A stretch of 64,000 nucleotides of DNA from Poa pratensis (lineage: Eukaryota; Streptophyta; Magnoliopsida; Poales; Poaceae). The stretch covers positions 138,709,733 to 138,773,732 of the forward strand of contig CAMZMU010000052.1 of NCBI GenBank assembly GCA_947311845.1, read 5' to 3'. Shown here piece by piece: positions 20,883-32,139 of this stretch. How positions within the stretch are numbered: position 1 is the stretch's first letter; every line of letters starts with the position of its first letter. The notes below the pieces were generated by a model. The model was not told the origin of the DNA, searched no databases, and saw nothing but the letters and a program-made list of their open reading frames with translations. Position numbers and translations under genes: made by a program.

Positions 20883-23800
20883 TGTAACAGCCCGAATTTT
20901 GTGAACCTGAAAATGTGAATAAAATTTCCACTTTTGTGTTTCATTGCTTCATGGCATCCATATTAAATTGCTAAATAAATAAACAATTGGTTGGGCACCA
21001 ACTAAAAACAAATTGCTACAACTGCCAAATATAATTCAAACGAGTTTTACAAGTTTTGACAAATAAAAATTGTTGGAAGTTAATATATTTGTCAAGGAAG
21101 TTCCAAGAGTTCAAAATGAAATCTTGCACTTGCTTTGAAATAATCAAAGAAATATCAAATTGTAATTAATTAAAATTACCATAAACAAGCCCTATGAACA
21201 AATGTTGTTCAAAACTTTTTATTCTGAACCACCAATTTTTGAGGAGCTACTACATGGCAATAGGAGGCTGCCCAAATAATTTCACCATTTTTGGAATGAG
21301 CTAAGAGCCTCAATTAAATGTTTTAAAATAATGGCAGAGAAGAAACTAAAACAAGTTTGTTCTACAAACTTGCTCCAAATAAGCTCCAATTTTTACCATG
21401 GCCTCATTATGTGAAATAAGAGTTTTCCCCAAAATTTCAGAAGATTTGGAGTTGGTTAAATGCCTTAATTAATTGCTCTAAATAAAATACAGAAAAGGAA
21501 AAGGACAGAAAATAGAAAAGGAAGAAAAGTCCGAGGGGGTTTTCGTAAAAAACGCCTTCTCCTTCCTGTAGCCGGGCGACCCGCTGCCGTGTTCTGCGCT
21601 CCCTACCGCGCCGTGCCGCCCAGGCCCCCCTCGCTCCCCTACCGCGCACCGGACCCCCTGCTCTCCTCTCCCCCTGCGAGGAGATAAATACCCCGAGACG
21701 CTCCTCTGCTCACTTCCCCCCCTTCTCTCCTTTTTCTCCACCACGGGCCCAAGCTCGCCGAGCTCGACGCCGGATTGGAGCCTCCCGGAGCCAATCGAAG
21801 CACACCGCCGTCACCGACGTGTCCTATCCTCCTTCTCCGCCCGAGGAATCGAGGAGGGAAGCAGTGAATCACCGCCGCCATCCGGTTCTTCTCCGACCAC
21901 CGAAGCAACTCCGCCGAGCTCGCGTCGCCGTTCTTGTCCACCTCCGGCCCCGCCGTCTCTTCGCACGCGCCAAGGGTAACGAGTGGATCCTCCTCATCCA
22001 CTTTCCCCTCTCCCTCTCGCCGTGTATCGTCGCCGCCGTGCGTTTTGCCTAGGGTCGCCGCTGTGCTCGATGCCGGCGAAGCTCCGGTGGGTTTCCGGTG
22101 AACCCAAGCACACCCACGAGTAGCCCTCGACTAGTAGAGTAGGTTCGTGTCTACTCGTAGCTCCGGCGAGCCCTAAATCGGCGGCGCCGTCGTCGCCGTT
22201 GCTGCCGGCCAGCACGCGGTCACCGCGCCCAGCGCGCCGGTCGTGGCCTTGACCGTGCCAGCGTGTCTGCGGACGTGGCCACGGGCCCCACATGTCATTG
22301 ACACGGGCTAGCCCAGCCCCGAGTGAAAAACGTTTCGGATATTTTTCTGTGAGTTTTAAAACTGAAAAACAGAATTGCAGAATTAAATCATTTCTTCTAA
22401 ATTGCATAGTAATTCGAAAATGCTTCAAGTTGGATGATTCAAATTTCCACATGTTCAGCAAAGTGTGCTCTACATGTTCATTTAATCCTGACACATGCCA
22501 AAATCTTTTATCTTGCTCTGATTAATTAAGTACAAAAAATGGCTAATAAAAGTGAATCTTTAAAAATTCATAACTTTTGTCCTGTAATTCCAAATTGAGC
22601 AAATAAGATATCAAAATGTTTATCTTAACAAACTTTACACGTCCATATTTTATTTGGGCAGAATTGAATTATTTCTCTGCTCTGTTTAAATGAAATATTA
22701 AAATGGCAGAAAAGAAATGCATTTTGGAAAATCCATAACTTATTAAATATTGATCCAAAAATTAAGTTTGATATACCAAAATGTTCAGCACTCAATATAC
22801 TTCATGTTTAACCACTTCACCAAGCATGGATAATTAGTTTAGATGCTATTCAAGTGATGTCAGTAAAATGGCAGCATTAAACCAAATATTGAAAATACAA
22901 TAACTGCTTATTGGATTATCAGAAAAATGTGTTTAATACATAAAAATGCTCAGAATAAGATGAACTAACCAATAACATCATTTGCATGCCTATTTGAACA
23001 CCTTTGTAGTACTGCACCCTTTTTAGGATGTAAGGAAAACATTAAATTAAATATGGGGCTTTATCTCCTCTTGCCGAAATAATTATTTTGCACCCCATTT
23101 AACTTGTTAGTTAAATTTCAGTGCATTAAAATGTCATGCCATCATGTGTTTGTGCATTGCACCTGTTTTGCTTGTGTGATTATTGATTGTTGTCTTTCCG
23201 GTGTTTTAATGCATCGATAGATCAATCAGTCGGGGTGCCACCGCAATACCCTGACGAACCGTTTTATCAGCCCCCTGATCAAGGCAAGCGTAATCCCTCC
23301 TCTGAGCATGTCTCCTCCTATATTTCCGCAATTATTTTCCCCCACTATAATATTGCATTCGGTTCCAAATGTCTTTTGCTTGGATTAGAGTATCCTACTA
23401 GTTGCATTAGAAATCTGTTGCCATTACCTGTATCCTTCCTAATATCCATAGGATTGAAGTGTTGGCCCGAGATAATTATACTCGCTATGTATATGCTTAG
23501 CCATGCTTAGTTTAGATGCTTAGATGTTCGGTGGATGTGTCAATGTTGGAACAGTTGATGGAATGGCCGGATGTGATGGAAAATGGTGGTGATGGATAAT
23601 AAATTGCTTAAAGGCGTGGATGAGAGGCCACGGGGAATGTGGTGGGTTGTCTCGTTCTCGCCGCCTAAGTGCGAGTTCTTTACCTCTTGAACCAAGACTG
23701 AGCGTGCAACCATGCGTGAGGCCTATGCATTCGCAGTGCAGGAACCCTCATAGACTAAATCACTCGGGCGGGTCTAGCCAGGGTCCTCTAGTTCGGGCTT

Positions 23801-24840
23801 CCATTTGCGCGTGCGTTGGGATGGTGGCCAAGACTGAGATGAGGATGGTGGTGTTAGGAAAATGAGTGGCCGTGGGGCGGGTGTTGCAGGCACTGGCTGC
23901 CCTGCCGCCACTAATGATCCTGGAAAGTCCTTAACGAGGGAGAAGTCGACACCGCTTCCACCCAGCCGGCTTTCCAAGGAAGAGAGCTAATTGTACAGGT
24001 AATGGGCCGGACGGTACGCGTGGCAAACATTGTACACCCCTGCAGGGTAAATCTTTTCGAAAAGCCGTGTCGCGGTTATGGACGACTTGGGAAGTGAAGG
24101 TAGGATCATAGAATAACTTTATCGGAATGATTAAAAACTGGGTACTAAAGGTACCGCTCAGGAATGCAAGGTTGACTTCCTCGAGGGTGATTCGGGGAGG
24201 TGCCTTGGTGAAACAGGTACTGTGGTTGATGATGGTGGTTAATGATGGAAAAGTGTGATCAGAAGGAAAGAGTTACTCCTTACCCCTTTTTGAAAATACT
24301 CTGAATAGTCGATGCCATTGAGTTATGTTTTTATCAAATAAAATCAGCTTTATGCAAAACAGCCATAAAACCTTTGAAAGCCAATCATCGAGCTAGTAGC
24401 TCTATTTAATCTTGCGAGTTCGTCGAACTCAACGTCGTTTGTTAATTTTCAGTGGAGGACTTCACCGACGCTGAAGGTGGGTTCTATGTGGACGTCGACG
24501 AGTAGTCTGGGGTTCCCAGGTGGCAGCTTGGGACATTCCGGAACAGCTGGCGTTGGAATGTTTATCTTTAGGCCTCTTAGGCCATATTTTGGTTCTTGTT
24601 GTTTAGAACAACGCCTTCGCTTCCGCATGTTGTACTGTTGGGTCTGTGACCCCTGGTTGTAATATTTGCTATCTTTCTCTATTATAAGAGTTGAACTATA
24701 ATGCTTGAGTCGTAGAGTCTGTGATGTGCCAGTTGTTCCACAAGTCTTGATCTCTCTATTATGCTTTGATAATGTGTCCGGTGGTAGCGGATAACCGGGG
24801 ACACAATATCACTGTATAGCAGTCGGGTCGGGGCGCCACA
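20883..24840 (+). mobile_element. Solo LTR F (chromovirus-like, 3,958 bp) in the protease of element E
   Basis: It starts TGTAACAGCCCGAATTTTGT, ends GGGCGCCACA, and is flanked by the perfect 5-bp target duplication CAAAC (20878-20882 and 24841-24845). There is no internal region or second LTR, so it is a solo LTR left by recombination. Its TGTAACA start and length are close to those of the LTRs of E, but the body is a different family. A TATA-like GATAAATA lies at 21683-21690 after a GC-rich block. Open frames in the GC-rich part have no domains. Confidence 0.9.
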
Positions 24841-25938
24841 CAAACCCATGGTCATCCAAATCCCAGAATCCACCGTAGAGACCAAGATGTTTTGCTCCGA
24901 TGTACCCCTTGAGATCAAAGGAGAAAAGTTTCCAGTTAACTTAATTGTTCTGGGAACCCAAGGCATCGATGTTATACTCGGTATGAATTGGTTAGCCAAG
25001 TACCATGGTCGAATTGACTGTGCTAGAAGAGCTGTATCCATCACCACCGGCAACGAAGTAGAAGTGGAGTATGTGTCTGAAACTAGTCAATCTCACCCAG
25101 GCTACCATGAGAGCATAGCTCGACCTGCCCTAGATGAGATTCGTGTTGTTCACCTGTTCAAGGATGTTTTCCCAGAAGAATTGCCTGGTATGCCGCCAGA
25201 CCGGGAAATTGAGTTCATAATTGAGCTTATCCCAGGAACCGCCCCTATATCCCAAAGACCTTATCGGATGAATCCGGAAGAGCTAGTTGAATTGAAGAAG
25301 CAGTTGGCAGATATGCTCAGCAAAGGACTTGTTCGCCCAAGTGCTTCACCTTGGGGATCACCCATTATATTTGTGGATAAGAGAGACGGTACCACACGCC
25401 TGTGTGTGGATTATCGCAAGCTGAATGACGTAACCATTAAAAATAAGTATCCTCTTCCCAAGATCGAGGATCTGTTCGATCAAATGAACGGAGCCCGAGT
25501 CTTTTCCAAGATCGATCTTCGAACAGGATACCATCAGTTGAAGATCCGAGAGACAGATATTCCCAAGACCGCCTTCACCACTGTTACGGTTTGTTTGAAT
25601 ACACCGTGATGTCTTTTGGTCTGACCAATGCCCCAGCCTATTTCATGAATCTCATGAACAAGATTTTCATGGAGTACCTCGACAAGTTCGTGGTAGTTTT
25701 CCTTGATGACATCCTTATTTATTCCAAGACCAAAGAAGAGCATGCTGAACACCTGCGTCTAGTTTTGGAGACTCTCCGAGAGCACCAGCTGTATGCCAAG
25801 CTTAGCAAGTGTGAGTTTTGGCTCAGTCAAGTGGCATTTCTCGGACATGTTGTGTCTGCCGGAGGAATTTCTGTGGACCCAGAGAAGATCCAAGCCATTA
25901 TCGACTGGTTATCCCCAACCAATGTGTTTGAAATCTGA
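24841..25938 (+). pseudogene. Chromovirus protease end and reverse transcriptase
   Basis: The protease C terminus shows [18 protein letters not shown]. The RT follows with [60 protein letters not shown] and the catalytic [10 protein letters not shown] near 25696-25726. One shift near 25590 and a stop near 25937 break the frame, while the conserved blocks remain. RT copies the element RNA into DNA inside the Gag particle. Confidence 0.9.
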
Positions 25939-26599
25939 AGCTTTCTCGGACTTGCGGTTATTACCGTAAGTTCGTTGAAGGATTTTCCAGTATAGCCAAA
26001 CCCATGACCCAACTGTTGAAGAAGGACAAGAAATTTGAATGGACTCAGAAGTGTGAGGATAGTTTCCAAGAGCTGAAGAAGAGATTAACCTCAGCCCCAA
26101 TTTTGATATGCCAGACGTCACCCAGAGTTTCGACGTGTATTGCGATGCATCACGTCTCGGACTTGGTTGCGTTCTGATGCAAGAAGGCAAAGTTGTGTCG
26201 TATCTGTCCCGGCAGTTGCGACCACATGAAGAGAATTACCCAACCCATGACCTGGAGTTAGCTGTTGTTGTTCTTGCTCTCAAAACGTGGCGTCCCTATC
26301 TTGTGGGACATCGCTGCGAGGTCTATACAGATCACAAAAGCTTGAAGTATATTTTCACCCAGAAAGATCTGAACCTGCGACAGAGGAGGTGGATGGAATT
26401 AATCAAGGATTATGATATTGGAATCCATTATCACCCTGGAAAGGCTAACGTAGTTGCCGATGCCCTTAGTCGCAAACCTTGCACCCTGAATGCCCTGATC
26501 CAAGCCGAACAGCCAGCCTTGTTCAAAGAGTTCCAAGATTTTGGACTAGAGCTTGTTAGCCATGGTTACCTCGCCAATCTAGAGTTAACCCAACCCTGA
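25939..26599 (+). pseudogene. Chromovirus RT connection and RNase H
   Basis: After a frameshift the connection region (FSSIAKPMTQLLKKDKKFEW in another frame) leads to RNase H at 26108-26599. Catalytic acids sit in [38 protein letters not shown] and [10 protein letters not shown]. The domain itself is open. RNase H removes the RNA strand during reverse transcription. Confidence 0.85.
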
Positions 26600-27510
26600 T
26601 GGATCAAATCAAAGAAGCCCAGAAAGGTCATGAAAGCATAGAGGGAATTAGGAAGAAGATTTCCCTCGGCAAAGCACCCGGTTTTACCGAAGATGCAGAA
26701 GGAGTGCTGAAATTCAATGACCGTATCTGTGTGCCCAATGTCACGGAACTTAAGGAGTTAATCCTGAAGGAGGCTCATGAGACCCCTTACTCAATCCACC
26801 CCGGCGGAACCAAAATGTACCAAGACCTTCGAGAAAGATTTTGGTGGCATGGAATGAAGCGAGAGATTGGTTCATTCGTAGCCAAGTGTGACATCTGCCA
26901 GCAGTTAAGGCTGAACATCAGCGACCCGCTGGATTGCTTCAACCTTTGAAAATTCCCGAGTGGAAGTGGGATGAGATTGGAATGGATTTTATTACCGGAC
27001 TTCCAAGATCCAACCGAGGCCATGATTCAATCTGGGTCATCGTTGATCGACTGACCAAGGTTGCCCACTTTGTTCCTGTCATGACCACTCATACCGGAGC
27101 TCAGTTAGCAGACCTGTATATTTCCAGAATAGTGAGCCTGCATGGTGTGCCTAAGAAGATTGTGTCTGATAGAGGCACACAATTCACCTCAAGATTCTGG
27201 AAATCCCTTCATGAAGCCCTCGGAACCAAGCTAGCATTTAGCACAGCTTATCATCCCCAGACCGATGGCCAAACTGAACGAGTAAACCAGATATTGGAGG
27301 ACATGCTTCGCGCATGTGTTCTATCCTATGGTTCCAAGTGGGAAGATTGCCTTCCGTTTGCAGAGTTCTCGTACAACAACAGTTATCAGTCTAGTCTGCA
27401 AATGGCCCCTTTTGAAGCCCTTTACGGCAAGAAGTGTCGTACACCCTTGAATTGGTCCGATACCGGAGAGAGCAAATTGTTCGGACCTGATACCCTCCGA
27501 GAAGCGAAGA
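26599..27510 (+). pseudogene. Chromovirus integrase (zinc finger and core)
   Basis: The HHCC finger is seen as HETPYSIHPGG, FWWHGMKREIG and CDICQ; the core as [11 protein letters not shown] (Asp), SDRGTQFTS (Asp) and DGQTERVNQ (Glu). A two-base difference near 26902 breaks the frame between finger and core; the fragment at 10756 lacks that break. Integrase joins element DNA to the chromosome; the C-terminal chromodomain that follows guides target choice in chromoviruses. Confidence 0.88.
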
Positions 27511-28078
27511 GCAAGTTCAGCTTATTCGTGAACGCCTCAAAACTGCCCAATCCCGTCAGAAGAGTTACGCTGACACCAAGCGCCGTGACCTCACCTTCAA
27601 CGTCGGAGATCATGTTTATCTCCGAGTGACACCCCTCAAAGGAATGCAGCGTTTCCATGTCAAAGGAAAATTAGCGCCAAGGTATATTGGACCCTTCAAG
27701 GTCATTGCTCGTCGAGGAGAAGTATCCTATCAGCTGGAATTGCCCCAGGAGTTAGGAGATTATCATGACGTCTTCCACATTTCCTTGCTCCGGAAGTGTC
27801 TTGAAGTTCCTGACCAGCCTGATGTTTTCAAAAACATCGACCACCTCTCCATCGACCTGAACCAAGACCTGACCTATCGTGAGAGACCTCTCAAGATTCT
27901 CGAAAAGATGTTCGAGTTACCCGAAGACGTGCAATCAAGTTTTACAAAGTCCAGTGGACTAACCACTCTGAAGAAGAAGCAACTTGGGAACGCGAAGATT
28001 ATCTTCGAAGCGAATTCCCAGACCTCCTTAAACCCAAGCCTAGCAAATCTCAGGACGAGATTTATTTTAAGGGGGGAA
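27511..28078 (+). pseudogene. Chromovirus integrase C terminus and chromodomain (frameshifted)
   Basis: The GPF/Y region ([20 protein letters not shown]) and HISLLRKC are open at 27626 onward. A base lost near 27905 shifts the chromodomain, which is readable in the left fragment as [20 protein letters not shown]. The purine run GGGGGGAAGGA follows, then the LTR at 28083. Confidence 0.8.
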
Positions 28079-28082
28079 GGAT

Positions 28083-31000
28083 TGTAACATCCCAAAAATA
28101 TTAACCATATTATATTCCAAAAATGAGAGCCAACAAAAACTTTTGTTGTTTATTGTGTGTTGATTTCTTCTTGTTACTTGAGTTGTTTGTTCTTGTTGTG
28201 TGTTGCTTGCTCTAATGAACACTTGAAGAAAAAGTAGAACAAAATAAAGTTATAAAGAAAGAAAAATAAACAAAGAGAAGGAAAAATAAAAGTGACAAGT
28301 TGTCACCTGAATTTCTTCAAGTAACAAACTCAATTAATTTCAAACCAAAGACAGTGGAGTTGTAATGTAAACACTCCCCATTTTGTTCCTACCACTTTCC
28401 CCTCTCAAATATTATTTTTGAACTAGTTTTAAAATTCTAAAATAAAAACAAATTGAAATAAATTAAAATAACATAAACAAAGTACTATGAAAGATAATGT
28501 TGCAAAACATTTTATTTTGCAATGCCAATTTTTGTGGAGCTTCTACCTGTTATGGGGAGGCCCCACAATTATTTGCAAATTTTTCTAAAATGTTTAAGTG
28601 CCCTAATTTAAAAAGAAACTGGAAATTAAAAAGAAAAGAAGAAGCAGGGGGTTTTCTGCAAAAAGGTCATCGACTCCAGCCCCGACGACCATCGCCGTGT
28701 CGCCACCGCCTTCGTCGCCATTTTCTTCGCCGCCCGGACCCCCCTGCAGCGCTCGCCGTGCCTCTGCGCTCTCTGCACCGCAGGGAAGAAAAACGGAGTC
28801 CTCTCCCGTCGCAGTTACGCCGCTGTTCCCCGACGGCCGCCGCGGAGGACTTGGACGGCGCCGAGCAATTAGGCCCCCCTCTCTGCTCCCCGACACGCAC
28901 AGCTCCTCTAGACACTTCTAGAACGTGTCCGGACCCCGTTAAGCACCAAGCCGCCACAAGCCTCTGCACCCTCGCCGCGTAATCGAGGATTCGATCGCCG
29001 TAGACGCGCCATGGTCGCTGCCGTGGACCTCGACCACCATGGACCGCCCCGAGCCTATAAAGTCACCCGAGACCTCACTAAAACTCCACACCCCTCCCTC
29101 GATCTCTCCCTCGCTCCAATTTGGTCTGTGCGCCGCCAGAGGGCCTTGCACTGCCGCACCCGTCGCCGCCGTCAAGGTCGAGCATCGCCGCAACGCCACA
29201 CCCTCCCATTCTCCTCTCTCTGGCCTCTACGCTCTTCCTTGTGGACACATCACTCACCCGAGCCTCTTTTCCCTCTTTTTAGTGCACGGACGTGACCCCG
29301 AAGCTCCGCCGGAGTTGCTGCCCGTCGCCGACGAAGTGCGCGACATCGCCGCCGTCGACAGAAGCTTCCCCAGCAACTGCCACTTGCCCCATCGCCTTCC
29401 CCGAGCCTCCGCCGTCGATCTGCTTCATCTCCACGACCATCCGAGCCCTCTAGGTGAGTTTCCGATCATCACCGTGCCGCCGGCGCGGCGGCGCCGCCCA
29501 GTAATGGTCGTCGCCGTTCGCGGGCTCTGAGAGCCGTTGGATCTAGATCCAACGGCAACGTACCGCTTCGCTGTAGATGTTAGACAGACAACTGGACCCC
29601 ACCCGTCAGTGTTTTAATCATTTCCTTTGTGCACACTGAGTCACTGACCTGTAGGGCCCACCTGTCAGGTTTCTCAACTTTATCCAGAACAGTTAGAATT
29701 TCTAATTCTTTTTCTCTGGAAAAACAGTACTGGCATCAACTTCAAAATTCAATAACTCGAGATGTAGACATCCAAATAAATCAAATCCAATTGCTCTGGA
29801 AAGCTTATGAAATTTTTTAACCAACCCAATTGGATTCAACTCAGTTAGATAAATAAATAAAAAGTATTATTAAAAATACTACAGAAGGTTTAAAATTTAA
29901 ACTTGTTTGTTTATGATACTATGTTAGTCAAAATAATTTCATACCAATTTTTCTAGCTTAGTACTACCATGTATTAGCTTCCCTAATTTTGGTAGAATTA
30001 ATTGTGCAGTGGTATTTGTTTAGTATTCAGTTGAAGTTTAAATACCCTTCAGCACTCAAACATTTAAATATGTTAATTGGTTAACCCAAATGAATTAGGA
30101 CCAATTTTGTTAGGTCACATTTAGTCATGTTTAGTTACCCCTAAAAGGATTTAATTTTTGAAGCAATAGAATTTAAATGGTAGCCAAAACTTGATTATTA
30201 AACTTCTGGATTCAAACAAATGTGTAGGGAGTTTAGTAACTCAAATTAATCCAAACTCAATTGTGTTGTCTTCTACACTTCAGTAGCTTTCTTTAGAATT
30301 TTAGTTTGTATTTTTGTGACCAACAGAACTCAAGTTATGGAATTAAACATGTTCCACAAGTTTCTGCCATAATTTAGAAGTAAATAATTGATGTTTAATT
30401 CAATTATTTTGAAACCAAATTGTATGGTTTAATGTGTGCAGTAGCTATGTGTGATGTTCATGATTGTTGTGTTGAGATGATTGCTTATATAGTTTAGTGA
30501 TTGTTTGCATTGTTTGTTTATTAATTAGACGAGAACGTTGTCGGATATATCGAGGAAGGAGAGTTTGCTGAATTTGAAGAACAAGAGCAAGATCACTTTG
30601 CCAAGCAAGGCAAGCTATTCTCTGAGCTTGCACTACAAAAATATGCATCTACTTTCATAACATGTTTTACTCTCAAAGCAAGATTTATAAAACCCATTTC
30701 AAAAATATATGGATATTATTTTGCCACCCTATGTAGTAGTTTATATAAAACTTTAGGATGGGAAACAATGTTGTTACTCAAAACTCCTTTGAAATTTCTT
30801 GTGTGGTTATGGAATGCCGAGATGTCGGTGTTGGAATGGAGACATGGAAAAATGGTGATGTTTATGAAAAATGCACAGTGTACTAGTACTATGGCAACCA
30901 ATCCTACCCTGTGCGACCACATTTACCATATATGGGAAAAGGCTTAGTCATGTAGTTTGCTCTTATTAGTATGGGATACCTCATCAACGGAGATGACTCC

Positions 31001-32048
31001 GTTATGCATGAGGGGATGGTCCGAGGATCTACCCCCTGACCCGGGTCCTCACACAAGATGGTGGGGAGGATAGAAGGTTCCACCATAAACCGCTGGACAA
31101 AACTATGAGTCCTCACACTTAGGGTTTCTGACGGGAAACTGGACTGGGTGTTGATGGAAAGTGTCATATGGGAAGGATCCTATACTAGCATGAGCAAATA
31201 AGAGGCTATGGCCGGCGGCTTACTTCGCATACACCTGGTATGGCGAGACGTGGCAGACACGATGAGTTGTCGGATGGATGTGGGTTAAAAGCGTGCTACC
31301 TCTGCAAAGTGTTAAAAACTATTCGAATAGCCGAGTCCTCGGATATGGACAATTGGGAGACTGTCCTAAGACCTTGTGCAAGTTTTTAAAAGAACTTTGA
31401 GTTTTAAAAAGAAAAATGGAGTGGAGAATGTTTCCTACACCTATACCAACGGATCGGTATGAGGTGGTTGGATGAAAATGGACCATGACGGGCTATGGTC
31501 GGGAAAAGGAGAAGTTTTGGAGAAACAGATGAAAATGGTGACTTCTTCAAAAATAGTTACAAAACTCTTCTTACCTTTTTCAATAAAGATATAGAGATGT
31601 TTTAAATAAGTAAAAGTTGTCAACTAAAATAAAACTGGTGCATACTCATGTTGGGGTAGTTTGCGAGTACATTCAAATGTACTCATATTGGTTTCGTCCC
31701 TGGCTATTGTCCTAGCCAGACTACGAGGAGGAACACTACGCAGAACAGGAATATGGCGACTTCTACGCCAACTAAGGATCTCCACAAGTCAGCTGCCTGT
31801 CGGGTTGTCATCGTTAGAATATGATGTCTTCTACGCCGTAGCTTCCGCTGATATTTTGGTTTGGCCCTTGAAGGCACCTATGTAAGAACTTGGTCTACAT
31901 GACCATTTATGTAGGACTTTCTATTCGGTACTGTAATGGATGTAAACTTTGGCATCCAATTCGGATTATGTGCAACGACAGACTGATCACGGGATCGTTG
32001 TGTTAAGCATAATCGGGTATTTCGGACAGCTAGTCCGGGGTCCCCACA
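28083..32048 (+). repeat. Chromovirus E LTR (right)
   Basis: It starts TGTAACATCCCAAAAATATT, ends GGGGTCCCCACA, and is 3,966 bp long. It is very close to 12057-16021 in its last 1.6 kb, moderately close at the start, and quite different in the GC-rich middle (about 28665-29600). Candidate TATAAA at 29056-29061. No gene. Confidence 0.9.
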
Positions 32049-32139
32049 TGAATAATCCGAGGTATTTATCCCGGCTATCCTGAACTGTCCGAGGTACTTA
32101 CCCCGGTTGAACCTCCCTCTTCTGCAGGAAAGCGTCAAC

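Larger units (their letters stand above)
10756..32048 (+). mobile_element. Element E: chromovirus (Tekay/Del-type Ty3/gypsy), tandem arrangement
   Basis: The order is pol fragment (10756-12056), LTR (12057-16021), internal region (16022-28082) and LTR (28083-32048). The internal region has a tRNA-iMet primer-binding site, an extra coiled-coil frame, gag with a CCHC knuckle, protease, RT, RNase H and integrase, and ends with a chromodomain, which defines chromoviruses. The very long LTRs (about 3,965 bp) and gene order suggest Tekay/Del. A 2.1-kb tandem duplication and solo LTR F enlarge the internal region. The sequence right after the last LTR is TGAAT, but the matching left target site would be in the gap, so the insertion cannot be closed. 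Confidence 0.85.

Noticed and set aside
21437..22525. Open frames inside solo LTR F
   Set aside because: GC-rich LTR leader sequence with TG...CA ends and a target duplication around it; no protein family recognised.
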